Assembly: GCF_900582625.1 (NCBI RefSeq)
Contig: NZ_UTIQ01000241.1
Span: forward strand, 372,001-436,000
DNA length: 64,000 bases
Reading direction: 5' to 3'
Source: Pseudomonas viridiflava
Lineage (GTDB): Bacteria; Pseudomonadota; Gammaproteobacteria; Pseudomonadales; Pseudomonadaceae
The translations under genes were made by a program, and so were the position numbers. Below the pieces are notes generated by a model. The model did not search any database and was not told the DNA's origin. It saw only the letters and a list, made by a program, of their open reading frames with translations. This document shows, piece by piece, positions 44,583 to 54,500 of the stretch. Within the stretch, counting starts at the first letter, position 1, and every line of letters starts with the position of its first letter.

Positions 44583-46013
44583 ATGCCTCGCGCGCGCCCT
44601 TCCCTGCTGCTTGCCCTGAGCGTGGTCACCTTTTGTGTGGCTGGCCTGAGCGCCTGCGATAAGTCGCCGCGCTTTACCGAGGCCGAGCCTGGCGAAGCGC
44701 TGTCTGGCGGGCAGGCCACGGTGGGCAAGCACAACCGCGACGCCTTCTCCCAACCCTCCGGCAACCTCACGCCTACCCGGCGTCTGGACTTCGCCGTAGG
44801 CAACAGCTTCTTCCGCAACCCGTGGGTCATCGCGCCGTCCACCACCATCGCCCGCGACGGCCTCGGCCCGCTGATGAACACCAACGCCTGTCAGAATTGC
44901 CACATCAAAGACGGGCGCGGCCATCCGCCGGTGGGCGACGACGTCAACGCCGTGTCGATGCTGGTGCGCGTGTCGCTGCCAGCAAGCGCCGAGCAGGCCG
45001 CGCTGATCCAGAAGGTCGGCGTGGTACCGGAGCCGGTCTACGGCACGCAGCTGCAAGACATGTCGATTCCCGGCGTGGAGCCGGAAGCGCGCATTCGCGT
45101 CGACTACCAGACCCACCCGGTCGCGTTCAAAGACGGCACGCAAATCGAGCTGCGCCAACCGCAGCTGCAAATCAGCAACTGGGGCTACGGCCCGATCAGC
45201 GCCAACGCGCAGTTTTCAGCGCGCATCGCCCCGCCGATGATTGGTCTGGGCTTGCTTGAAGCGATCCCCGATGACGCCATTCTCGCCGTCGCCGCCGCGC
45301 AAAAAGCCGCCGACAACGGCATCGCCGGCCAGCCCAACCAAGTATGGGACGACGTGCAGCAGAAAACCGTGCTCGGCCGCTTTGGCTGGAAAGCCGGGCA
45401 GCCCACGCTCAACCAACAGAACGTGCATGCGTTCTCCGCCGACATGGGCCTGACCACCACGCTGCGCCCTTTCGACGAATGCACGCCGGCGCAAACCGCC
45501 TGCAAAGCCGCGCCTGATGGCGGAATGCCGGAAGTCAGCGACCACTTGCTCAGCCAAGTGCTGTTCTACACGCGCAATCTCGGCGTGCCGGCGCGGCGCC
45601 AGGTCAACGACCCGCAGGTGCTGGCCGGCAAAAGTCTGTTCCACCAAGCCGGTTGCCAGCAGTGCCACACGCCGCAATTCACCACGCGCAGCGACGCGGC
45701 CGAACCGGAGCTGGCCAATCAGCTGATTCGCCCCTACACCGACCTGTTGCTGCATGACATGGGCCCCGGCCTCGCCGACAATCGCCCGGAATTCAACGCC
45801 AGCGGCAGCCAATGGCGCACGCCGCCGCTGTGGGGCATCGGCCTCACGCAAACGGTCAACGGCCACACCCAATTTCTGCACGACGGTCGCGCGCGCAACC
45901 TGCTGGAAGCCATTGTCTGGCACGGCGGCGAAGCGCAGGCGGCGCAACAGCAGGTTCTCGCTTACGATGCCGAACAGCGCGCTGCGCTGTTGGCGTTCCT
46001 GAATTCTCTGTAA
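44583..46013 (+). CDS. di-heme oxidoreductase-like lipoprotein (DUF1111)
   Basis: A 476-residue exported c-type cytochrome. The signal peptide ends in a lipobox (VAGLSAC, residues about 18-24). Two haem c sites are visible: CQNCH at 103-107 and CQQCH at 358-362, with NPWVIAPSTTIARDGLGPLM before the first and GIGLTQTVNGHTQFLHDGR near the end. DUF1111 (thiol oxidoreductase) proteins often sit with imelysins. The function is unproven; electron transfer or oxidation during iron uptake is inference. It precedes the second imelysin gene by 15 bases and is probably co-transcribed with it. Confidence 0.87.
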   Translation: MPRARPSLLLALSVVTFCVAGLSACDKSPRFTEAEPGEALSGGQATVGKHNRDAFSQPSGNLTPTRRLDFAVGNSFFRNPWVIAPSTTIARDGLGPLMNTNACQNCHIKDGRGHPPVGDDVNAVSMLVRVSLPASAEQAALIQKVGVVPEPVYGTQLQDMSIPGVEPEARIRVDYQTHPVAFKDGTQIELRQPQLQISNWGYGPISANAQFSARIAPPMIGLGLLEAIPDDAILAVAAAQKAADNGIAGQPNQVWDDVQQKTVLGRFGWKAGQPTLNQQNVHAFSADMGLTTTLRPFDECTPAQTACKAAPDGGMPEVSDHLLSQVLFYTRNLGVPARRQVNDPQVLAGKSLFHQAGCQQCHTPQFTTRSDAAEPELANQLIRPYTDLLLHDMGPGLADNRPEFNASGSQWRTPPLWGIGLTQTVNGHTQFLHDGRARNLLEAIVWHGGEAQAAQQQVLAYDAEQRAALLAFLNSL

Positions 46014-46028
46014 GGAGCTTTTAGCCTC

Positions 46029-47108
46029 ATGTTTGGGAAGAAGACGTTCCGCACCAAATTGCTTTTCAGCAGCATTGCCGCCCTCGCCTTGGGCGCCTGC
46101 TCGCCGGCCGATCAGCAAGCGCAGATTTCCACCGCGCTGGCCAAGCAAGTGATTCTGCCGACCTACAGCCGCTGGGTTGAAGCCGACCGCGCGCTGGCCG
46201 CCAGCGCCCTGGCCTTCTGCTCCGGCAAAGCCGATGTGGAAAAAGCCCGCGCCGATTTTCTTGCCGCGCAAAAAGCCTGGGCTGAATTGCAGCCGCTAAT
46301 GATCGGCCCGCTGGCCGAAGGCAACCGCGCCTGGCAGGTGCAGTTCTGGCCGGACAAAAAAGACCTGGTCGGCCGTCAGGTTGAGCAATTGGTCAAAGCG
46401 ACGCCGAATATCGACGCCGCCGCCCTGGCCAAATCCAGCGTCGTGGTGCAAGGCCTGTCGGCCTACGAATACATTCTTTACGACAGCAAGCTGGACCTCG
46501 CCGACGCCGAAACCAAAGCCCGTTATTGCCCGCTGCTCGAAGCCATCGGTCAACGTCAGCAAACCCTCGCCGAAGAAATCCTCGGCCGCTGGGACAGCAA
46601 GGACGGCATGGTCGACCAGCTGAGCAAATTCCCCAACCAGCGCTACGCCGACTCCCACGAAGCCATCGCCGAATTGCTGCGGGTGCAGGTCACCGGCCTC
46701 GACATGCTGAAGAAAAAACTCGGCGCGCCGCTGGGCCGGCAAACCAAAAACCTGCCGCAACCGTTCCAGGCTGAAGGCTGGCGCAGCAACACCTCGCTAA
46801 AAAGCATCGCTGCCAGCCTGGCCAGCGCCGAAAACCTCTGGAAAGGCGTCGACAACCACGGCATCCGTGGCCTGCTGCCGGACGAGCAAAAAGCCTTGGC
46901 GGAGAAAATTGACGCCGCCTATGTGGAATCCCGTCGCCAGCTCGACGCTATGGACCGCCCGCTTACCGAACTGCTGGCCGACGAAGCCGGGCGCAAAGCC
47001 CTGAACGACTTCTACGACAGCCTCAACGTGGTTCACCGCCTGCACGAAAGCGAGCTGGCGAAAGCCCTCAACGTTCAACTCGGCTTCAACGCCAACGATG
47101 GTGACTAA
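46029..47108 (+). CDS. second imelysin family lipoprotein
   Basis: A 359-residue exported protein. The signal peptide ends in LALGACSPADQQ (lipobox Cys about 24). The imelysin domain (about 35-350) has YSRWVEADRALAASALAFCS early and VVQGLSAYEYILYDSKLDL, in which the expected GxHxxE is replaced by GLSAYEYIL, and HESELAKALNVQLGF at the end. It lies between the di-heme gene and the DUF1513 gene; the latter overlaps its end. Codon use is like its neighbours. Confidence 0.87.
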   Translation: MFGKKTFRTKLLFSSIAALALGACSPADQQAQISTALAKQVILPTYSRWVEADRALAASALAFCSGKADVEKARADFLAAQKAWAELQPLMIGPLAEGNRAWQVQFWPDKKDLVGRQVEQLVKATPNIDAAALAKSSVVVQGLSAYEYILYDSKLDLADAETKARYCPLLEAIGQRQQTLAEEILGRWDSKDGMVDQLSKFPNQRYADSHEAIAELLRVQVTGLDMLKKKLGAPLGRQTKNLPQPFQAEGWRSNTSLKSIAASLASAENLWKGVDNHGIRGLLPDEQKALAEKIDAAYVESRRQLDAMDRPLTELLADEAGRKALNDFYDSLNVVHRLHESELAKALNVQLGFNANDGD

Positions 47109-47109
47109 C

Positions 47110-48210
47110 ATGCTCCGCCGCCATGTCCTGGGCCTCGGCAGCCTGCTGCTCGGTGCACTGACACTGGGCGGCTGGACCGTCAGCCGCAAAGGCCAAAACC
47201 CGCTGGTGCTGTCGGCGCGCGACGACAGCCATGGCAAACACTACGCCGTCGGCTATCGCCTCGACGGCACCCAGGTGTTCGCCACCGAAGTGGCGCAGCG
47301 CTGCCACGATGTGGTCGAGCACCCAAGCCAGCCGGTCGCCCTGTTCGTGGCGCGTCGGCCGGGCACCGAAAGCTACCTGATCGACCTGCGCGATGGCCGC
47401 CTGCTGCAAACCGTGCGCTCGCAACCGAACCGCCATTTCTACGGCCACGGCGTATTCCATAAAAGTGGCGAGTGGCTGTACACCACCGACAACGACACCA
47501 CCGATCCGGGTCGCGGCTTGCTCACCGTGTACCGCTACGACAACGGTCAGCTCCACCACAGCGGCGAGCTGAGCACCCACGGCCTGGGTCCGCATCAAGT
47601 GTCGTGGATGCCCGACGGCGAAACCTTCGTGATCGCCAACGGTGGTATCCGCACCGAAGCCGAAAGCCGCAAGGAAATGAACCTGCACGCCATGGAACCC
47701 AGCCTGGTGCTGCTCCAGCGCGACGGCACGCTGATTTCCAAAGAAACGCTGAGCCAGCAAATGAACAGCGTGCGTCACCTGGCGATTGCTAGCGACGGCA
47801 CCATCCTGGCCGGCCAGCAATTTATGGGCGATGCCCATGAGCCGGCCGAACTGCTGGCGATCAAGCGCCCGGGCCAACCGTTCCAGGCCTTTCCCATCGA
47901 AGCCGAACAACGCGACGCCATGGCCCAGTACACTGCCAGCGTGGCCGTGCACAGCGACCTGCGCCTGGTGGCGCTCACCGCACCGCGCGGCAATCGCTTC
48001 TTTATATGGGACCTGGACAGCGGCGCCGTGCGCCTGGATGCACCGCTGCCAGACTGCGCCGGCGTGGGCGCGGTGCAAGACGGCTTCGTCGTCACCTCTG
48101 GCCAGGGCCGCTGCCGCTTCTACGACTGCCGCAGCGCCAGCATCAGCCCGCAGGCGCTGGATCTACCGGCAGGGCTTTGGGACAACCATCTACATCTGAA
48201 GACGGCCTGA
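47110..48210 (+). CDS. DUF1513 beta-propeller-like exported protein
   Basis: A 366-residue exported protein with an Arg-Arg signal sequence (MLRRHVLGLGSLLLGALTLG) and a repeat pattern that suggests a seven-bladed propeller (HYAVGYRLDGTQVFATEV, YLIDLRDGRLLQTVRSQPNR, HGLGPHQVSWMPDGETFVIA). It is the last gene of the imelysin cluster. ATG 47110 is preferred; ATG 47098 would overlap the imelysin stop at 47106-47108 more deeply. Translational coupling is likely. Function unknown, but the genomic link to imelysins is common, which suggests iron handling. Confidence 0.84.
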   Translation: MLRRHVLGLGSLLLGALTLGGWTVSRKGQNPLVLSARDDSHGKHYAVGYRLDGTQVFATEVAQRCHDVVEHPSQPVALFVARRPGTESYLIDLRDGRLLQTVRSQPNRHFYGHGVFHKSGEWLYTTDNDTTDPGRGLLTVYRYDNGQLHHSGELSTHGLGPHQVSWMPDGETFVIANGGIRTEAESRKEMNLHAMEPSLVLLQRDGTLISKETLSQQMNSVRHLAIASDGTILAGQQFMGDAHEPAELLAIKRPGQPFQAFPIEAEQRDAMAQYTASVAVHSDLRLVALTAPRGNRFFIWDLDSGAVRLDAPLPDCAGVGAVQDGFVVTSGQGRCRFYDCRSASISPQALDLPAGLWDNHLHLKTA

Positions 48211-48230
48211 TCCTCTTTCGTTTCCAAGAA

Positions 48231-48292
48231 TCGAGGCTAAAGCCTCTCCTACAGTTAAAACGCGGTCTCTGTAGGAGAGGCTTTAGCCTCGA
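48231..48292. repeat. REPIN
   Basis: TCGAGGCTAAAGCCTCTCCT and its inverted copy face each other around a short spacer, after the DUF1513 stop. It belongs to the GAGAGGCTTTAGCCTC class, the same as the left arm at 11981. It occupies much of the 316-base gap before the chemoreceptor gene. Confidence 0.85.
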
Positions 48293-48526
48293 GCTTTTAA
48301 CTGGCAGCCGCGACCGCCCGTCATGGCCATCTGCCAGAATCTTCCTACAGACTTAAGTCCAAACGTCTACAGCCGACTATATTCAAACAACACCTGTGCG
48401 CTCCGGGCCATTTAGCTCGGCGGACAGTTTTGGCGTGTCTGTCGTCATGAGCTACAGGGAAGTAAGACGCCTCGCACCTTGAGCGAACCGGTGTTTAGCC
48501 ACCACTTTCCCGAGAGGCGTTTCCCT

Positions 48527-50152
48527 ATGTTTTTACAAAACTCCCTGCGCGCGCAGATTCTCGCCTTATTGGGCGGGAGCCTGCTCCTCACCGTGATCAT
48601 CGCCCTGGCCTGTTTCAGCTTTCTGTCCGGTGGCATCCAGAACTATCGCGGCCTGTTGAACGGCCCGTTGCAGGAATCGCAGCTGGTCGACCAGGCCAAC
48701 CTCGAATTCAAATCCCAGGTTCAAGAGTGGAAGAACGTGCTGCTGCGCGGCAAAGACCCCGCAGCTCAAGACAAGTATTGGGGCCAGTTCGAAGAGCAGG
48801 AGCGCAAGGTTCAGAAGATTCTCAGCGACCTGATTGCCGAAACCGGCGATGACGTCGGGCTCAAAACCCAGGTAGAAAAGCTGCGCACTGAGCATCAGGC
48901 GCTAGGCGCGTCGTACCGCAAAGGCAAAGCCGCGTTTGTTGCAGCCGACGCTGACCCGACTGCAGGCGACAAAGCCGTACAGGGCATCGACCGCGCCACC
49001 AGCGATCAAATGGGCGTGCTTGTGACCCAATTGCATGAGCGCAGCAAAAGCCAATCGCAGGCGATCAGCGCCAGCGCCGAACGCACCGTGTGGCTCGGCA
49101 CCGCCGTGCTGCTGGGCGCCAGCGTGCTGATCGCGCTGCTCAGCCTGTGGCTGGTCAACCGCAACCTGATCACGCCGATCAAAAGCCTGATCGAACACAT
49201 CGGCCGTCTCAGCCAAGGCAACTTCGGCCAGCGCGTAGACACCAGCCGCCGCGATGAACTGGGCAATCTGGCCGTAGCCGCCAACACCCTGCGCGACTTT
49301 CTCGCCGATACCTTCACCCGCCTGCAACGCAGCACCAGCGAACTGGACAGCGCCAGCGGCGAACTGAACGCCATCGCCACGCTGATGGCCCAGGGCACCG
49401 CCGAACAGTTCTCGCGCACCGATCAGGTGGCCACCGCCATGCATGAAATGTCGGCCACGGCCCAGGAAGTGGCACGTCATGCCGCCGAAGCCGCCGGCGC
49501 GGCCGATGACGCCGACCACTCGGCGCAGCAAGGCAGCACGGTGATGCAATCGACCATTCAGACCATCACCGCCATGAGCGGCGAAATCGCCAACACCGCC
49601 GAGGTTATTCGCCGCCTGGAAACCGACAGCGGCCGCATCGGCAAAGTGCTGGAAGTGATTCGCGGCATCGCTGATCAAACCAACCTGCTCGCGCTTAACG
49701 CCGCTATCGAAGCGGCACGCGCCGGTGAGGCGGGCCGTGGTTTCGCCGTGGTAGCAGACGAAGTGCGCACCCTGGCGCAACGCACCGCGCAGTCCACCGC
49801 CGAAATTCACCAGATCATCGACACCGTGCAAACCGGCGCGCTGAACGCGGTGAAGGCCATCGAAAACGGCCAGAGCCGCAGTGAAGCCGGCGTGCAGCAA
49901 GTGACCGAGGCCGGGCAGATGCTCGACCGCATCACCCAGGCCGTCGAAGCCATTCGCGATATGAACCGCCAGATCGCCACAGCGGCGGAAGAACAGACGT
50001 CGGTGGCCGAAGACATTTCACGCAACCTCACCGAAATCACCGCGATTGCCACCACCAACCAGGAGAACGTCGTGCGCACGGAAGCGGCGAGCGTGAACCT
50101 GCGCGGGTTGTCCGGGCAGTTGAGTGATGTGACGCAGCGGTTAAGCGCCTGA
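48527..50152 (+). CDS. methyl-accepting chemotaxis protein
   Basis: A 541-residue chemoreceptor. TM1 is about 12-33 and TM2 about 190-210, enclosing a helical periplasmic sensor domain (about 35-188). A HAMP domain follows (about 212-265, ITPIKSLIEHIGRLSQGNFG), then the signalling domain with the hairpin tip EVIRGIADQTNLLALNAAIE and AARAGEAGRGFAVVADEVRT. The start at 48527 is MFLQNSLRAQIL; an upstream in-frame ATG at 48479 adds residues with no membrane logic. The ligand is not visible. I do not recall a receptor here in P. aeruginosa, where imelysin genes lie directly before the RND pair. Confidence 0.9.
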   Translation: MFLQNSLRAQILALLGGSLLLTVIIALACFSFLSGGIQNYRGLLNGPLQESQLVDQANLEFKSQVQEWKNVLLRGKDPAAQDKYWGQFEEQERKVQKILSDLIAETGDDVGLKTQVEKLRTEHQALGASYRKGKAAFVAADADPTAGDKAVQGIDRATSDQMGVLVTQLHERSKSQSQAISASAERTVWLGTAVLLGASVLIALLSLWLVNRNLITPIKSLIEHIGRLSQGNFGQRVDTSRRDELGNLAVAANTLRDFLADTFTRLQRSTSELDSASGELNAIATLMAQGTAEQFSRTDQVATAMHEMSATAQEVARHAAEAAGAADDADHSAQQGSTVMQSTIQTITAMSGEIANTAEVIRRLETDSGRIGKVLEVIRGIADQTNLLALNAAIEAARAGEAGRGFAVVADEVRTLAQRTAQSTAEIHQIIDTVQTGALNAVKAIENGQSRSEAGVQQVTEAGQMLDRITQAVEAIRDMNRQIATAAEEQTSVAEDISRNLTEITAIATTNQENVVRTEAASVNLRGLSGQLSDVTQRLSA

Positions 50153-50186
50153 TCGTTCGAGGCTAACGCCGCTCGCTCTTGATGGT

Positions 50187-50255
50187 TGTGGGAGCGGCTT
50201 TAGCCGCGATGCTTTTTAACCGTAAAGAGCATCGCGGCTAAAGCCGCTCCTACAG
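50187..50255. repeat. REPIN
   Basis: Two REP units (GGGAGCGGCTTTAGCCGCG and its inverted copy) with GATGCTTTT and GAGCATCGC between them. It fills the gap before the RND operon. Confidence 0.85.
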
Positions 50256-50382
50256 AATCTATGTCGCCCTATCCACCGCAATCATTTGCAAATGCCGGGT
50301 TTTGACTTGCCAGCAACAGTGGGTCTAAGGTACGCGCCTTGCCTATTCCACAGGCCCATTTTCCCTGCCAAGGAACCGGAAT

Positions 50383-51522
50383 ATGTTGCTCCGCCGCTTT
50401 CTCATCACCCTCGTGGTGATGGCACTGGTTATTGCCGCGCTCGGCTATGGCTGGTGGACTCACCTGCAAACCCAAATCGCCCAATTCACCGCGCCCAAAC
50501 CCGCCATCAGCATCTCCGCCGCTCGCAGCGGTGAGCTGCAATGGCAAAGCCGTCTGCCGGCCATCGGCACCCTCACTGCCCTGCAAGGCGTCGACCTGAC
50601 GGTCGAGTCCAGCGGCACCGTGCGCGACGTGCTGTTCAAGTCCGGGCAGAAGGTCGAGCTGCACCAGCCCATCGTGCAACTCGACAGTGAGGTGGAAACC
50701 GCCACCTTGGCCACATCCGAAGCCGAACGCGGTCTGGCTCAGGTTGAATTCGAACGGGCCCGCAGCCTCGTCAGCCGGCAGGCGCTGTCCAAAAGCGAGT
50801 ACGACCGCCTGGCGGCCGAGCTGCAAAAATCCAACACCCGCGTCGCGCAGCTCAAAGCCATTCTGGCGAAGAAACGCATCGTCGCGCCGTTCGCCGGCAC
50901 CATCGGTATCCGCCAGGTCGACGTGGGCGACTTTGTGTCCAGCGGCACTATCATCGCCACCCTGCAAGACGTCAGCAGCCTGTACGTCGACTTCTTCCTG
51001 CCGGAACAGTCGATACCGCAACTCAAGCTCGGCCAGCGCGTGCGTTTCGTGGTGGCGGCCTATCCGAAAGAAAGCTTCGAAGGCGAGATCAACGCCATCA
51101 ACCCGAAAGTGGATAACCGCACCCGTAACGTGCAAATCCGCGCGGTACTGAGCAACCCGGACAGCAAGCTGCTGCCCGGCATGTTCGCCAACCTTGAAGT
51201 GCTGCTGCCCGACCAGGCCCTGCGTGTGGTGGTACCGGAGACGGCCATCACGTACACGCTGTACGGCAACTCGGTGTACGTGGTGAATGTGAAGAAGGAT
51301 GAGCAAGGCCAGGACGTGAAAGACGACAAAGGCCAGCCGTTCCTGCAAGTCGAGCGCCGCTTCGTGGAAACCGGCGAGCGCCGCGATGGCCAGGTGGTGA
51401 TTCTCAAGGGCCTGCAAAAGGACGAACAAGTGGTGACCGCCGGCCAGCTCAAGCTGGATAACGGCGCCCACGTGACCATCGTCGACGACCAGGCACTCCT
51501 GAACAGCTCAGCCAGCCGCTAA
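50383..51522 (+). CDS. RND efflux periplasmic adaptor subunit
   Basis: A 379-residue membrane fusion protein. An N-terminal anchor helix (about 5-25) precedes a barrel-sandwich hybrid (RLPAIGTLTALQGVDLTVES, then VQLDSEVETATLATSEAERG), an alpha-helical hairpin (about 105-165), beta-barrel and membrane-proximal domains (VAYPKESFEGEINAINPKVD). It links the RND permease to an outer-membrane channel. The permease follows after 27 bases. By position next to the imelysin cluster the pair corresponds to MexVW of P. aeruginosa, but I do not assert the name. No outer-membrane factor gene is present. Confidence 0.9.
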   Translation: MLLRRFLITLVVMALVIAALGYGWWTHLQTQIAQFTAPKPAISISAARSGELQWQSRLPAIGTLTALQGVDLTVESSGTVRDVLFKSGQKVELHQPIVQLDSEVETATLATSEAERGLAQVEFERARSLVSRQALSKSEYDRLAAELQKSNTRVAQLKAILAKKRIVAPFAGTIGIRQVDVGDFVSSGTIIATLQDVSSLYVDFFLPEQSIPQLKLGQRVRFVVAAYPKESFEGEINAINPKVDNRTRNVQIRAVLSNPDSKLLPGMFANLEVLLPDQALRVVVPETAITYTLYGNSVYVVNVKKDEQGQDVKDDKGQPFLQVERRFVETGERRDGQVVILKGLQKDEQVVTAGQLKLDNGAHVTIVDDQALLNSSASR

Positions 51523-51549
51523 TTCGCCGCTGGTTAAAGGAAGCACTTC

Positions 51550-54500
51550 ATGGCTTTTACCGATCCCTTTATCCGTCGTCCGGTGCTGGCCACCGTGGTG
51601 AGTCTGCTGATCATCCTGCTTGGCTTCCAGGCATTCAGCAAACTGACCATCCGCCAATACCCGAAGATGGAAAACGCCCTGATCCAGGTGACCACCGCCT
51701 ACCCCGGCGCCAACGCCGAGACGATTCAGGGCTATATCACCCAGCCGTTGCAGCAAGCCCTGGCCAGCGCCGAGGGCATCGATTACATGACCTCGGTGAG
51801 TCGCCAGAACTATTCGGTGATCTCGATTTACGCGCGCATCGGCTCCGACAGCGACCGCCTGTTTACCGAGCTGCTGGCCAAAGCCAACGAGGTGAAAAAC
51901 CAGCTGCCGCAAAATGCCGAAGACCCGGTGTTGAGCAAGGAAGCGGCTGACGCCTCGGCGCTGATGTACGTGAGTTTCTACAGCGATGAGCTGAGCAACC
52001 CGCAGATCACCGACTATTTGTCGCGGGTGATTCAGCCCAAGCTCGCCACCTTGCCGGGTATGGCCGAAGCGGAAATTCTCGGCAACCAGGTGTTCGCCAT
52101 GCGTATCTGGCTGGACCCCGTCCGGCTCGCCGCCTACGGCATCACCACCCAGGAAGTGAACGACGCGGTCCGCAAAAATAACTTCCTCTCCGCCGCCGGT
52201 GAAACCAAAGGCGAGTACGTGGTCACCAGCGTCAACGCCACCACCGATCTGAAATCCACCGAAGCCTTCGCGGCTATTCCGGTGAAAATCGTTGGCGATA
52301 GTCGCGTGCTGTTGAAAGACATCGCCCGCGTGGAAATGGGCGCGGAAAACTACGACTCCATCAGTTCGTTCGATGGCACGCCGTCGGTGTATATCGGCAT
52401 CAAGGCCACCCCCAGCGCTAACCCGCTGGAAGTGATCAAGCACGTGCGCGCGGCCATGCCGGAGCTGGAAGCGCAGTTGCCGCCGAACCTGAAAGTGTCT
52501 ATCGCCTACGACGCCACGCTGTTTATTCAGGCGTCCATCGACGAGGTGGTGAAGACCTTGTTTGAAGCGGTGCTGATCGTGATCGTGGTGGTGTTCCTGT
52601 TCCTCGGCGCGTTCCGCTCGGTGCTCATTCCGGTGATCACCATTCCGCTGTCGATGATCGGCGTGATGTTCTTCATGCAGCTGATGGGTTACTCCATCAA
52701 CTTGCTGACTTTGCTGGCGATGGTGCTCGCCATCGGCCTGGTGGTGGACGACGCCATCGTGGTGGTGGAGAACATCCACCGGCACATCGAGGACGGCAAA
52801 ACACCGTTCAACGCGGCCATCGACGGCGCCCGTGAAATCGCCGTGCCGGTGATTTCCATGACCATCACCCTGGCCGCCGTTTACGCCCCCATCGGTTTCC
52901 TCGATGGCCTGACCGGCGCGCTGTTCAAGGAGTTCGCCCTGACACTGGCCGGTGCGGTGATCATCTCCGGCATCGTCGCCCTCACCCTGTCGCCGATGAT
53001 GTGCTCCAAGCTGCTGCGCCACGAAGAAAACCCAAGCGGCCTGGCGCACAAACTCGACAGCATTTTCGACGGCCTGAAAGTGCGCTATCAACGCGTACTG
53101 CACGGCACGTTGAACACCCGCCCAGTGGTGATATTTGTCGCCATTGTGGTGCTGTGCCTGATCCCGATCATGCTGAAAATGATCAAAAGCGAACTGGCGC
53201 CGGACGAGGACCAAGGCATCGTGTTCATGATGGCCACGGCGCCGCAGCCGACCAACCTCAACTACCTCAACGCCTACACCCAGCAGTTCCCGAAAATCTT
53301 CAAGGAGTTCCCCGAGTACTACTCCTCGTTCCAGATCAACGGGATTAATGGCGTGCAAAGCGGCATCGGCGGGTTCTTGCTCAAACCCTGGAGCGAGCGC
53401 TCGCGCACGCAGATGGAGTTGCTGCAAGACGTGCAAGGCAAGCTCGGGGAAATTCCTGGGTTGCAGATCTTCGGCTTCAACCTGCCCTCGTTGCCGGGCA
53501 CCGGTGAAGGCTTGCCGTTCCAGTTTGTGGTGAACACGCCGAACGACTACGAGTCGCTGTTGCAGGTGACCGAGAAGATCAAAACGCGCGTGCAGGCATC
53601 CGGCAAGTTTGCTTTCCTCGACGTCGACCTGGCCTTCGACAAACCGGAAATCGTGGTGGATATCGACCGTTCCAAGGCGGCCCTGATGGGGGTCGACATG
53701 GAAGACCTGGGCGGCACGCTGTCCACGCTGCTGGGCGAAGGCGAAATCAACCGTTTCACCATCGACGGTCGCAGCTACAAAGTGATCGCCCAAGTGGAAC
53801 GCGCCTACCGCGACAATCCGGGCTGGCTGAACAACTACTACGTGAAGAACGGCAGCGGCCAAATGGTGCCCTTGTCGACCCTGATCACCGTGCACGACCG
53901 CGCCCGCCCTACCCAGCTCAACCAGTTCCAGCAGTTGAACTCGGCGATCATCCAGGGCTTCCCGATCGTCAGCATGGGCGAAGCCATCGACACCGTGCGC
54001 CAGATTGCCCAAGAAGAAGCGCCACGCGGGTTCGCCTTCGACTTTGCCGGTGCCTCGCGCCAATACGTGCAGGAAGGCAGCGCGTTGTACGTGACCTTCG
54101 CCCTGGCATTGGCGCTGATTTTCCTGGTGCTCGCCGCGCAGTTTGAGAGCTTCCGCGACCCGCTGGTGATCATGGTGACGGTGCCGCTGTCGATTTGCGG
54201 GGCGTTGATTCCGCTGTTTCTCGGCTACTCGAGCATGAACATCTACACCCAGGTCGGGTTGGTGACCTTGATTGGCCTGATCACCAAACACGGCATCCTG
54301 ATCGTCGAATTCGCCAACCAATTGCGTCGCGAACAGGGCTTGTCGCGCCGCGCCGCCATTGAGGAAGCGGCGGCGATTCGTTTGCGTCCGGTGCTGATGA
54401 CCACGGCAGCGATGGTGTTCGGCATGGTGCCGCTGATTCTCGCCACCGGCGCCGGCGCGGTCAGCCGCTTCGACATCGGCTTGGTAATCGCCACCGGCAT

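Noticed and set aside
51508..54321. 937-residue open frame opposite the RND permease
   Set aside because: A His/Gln-rich antisense shadow of a certain gene; no family features.
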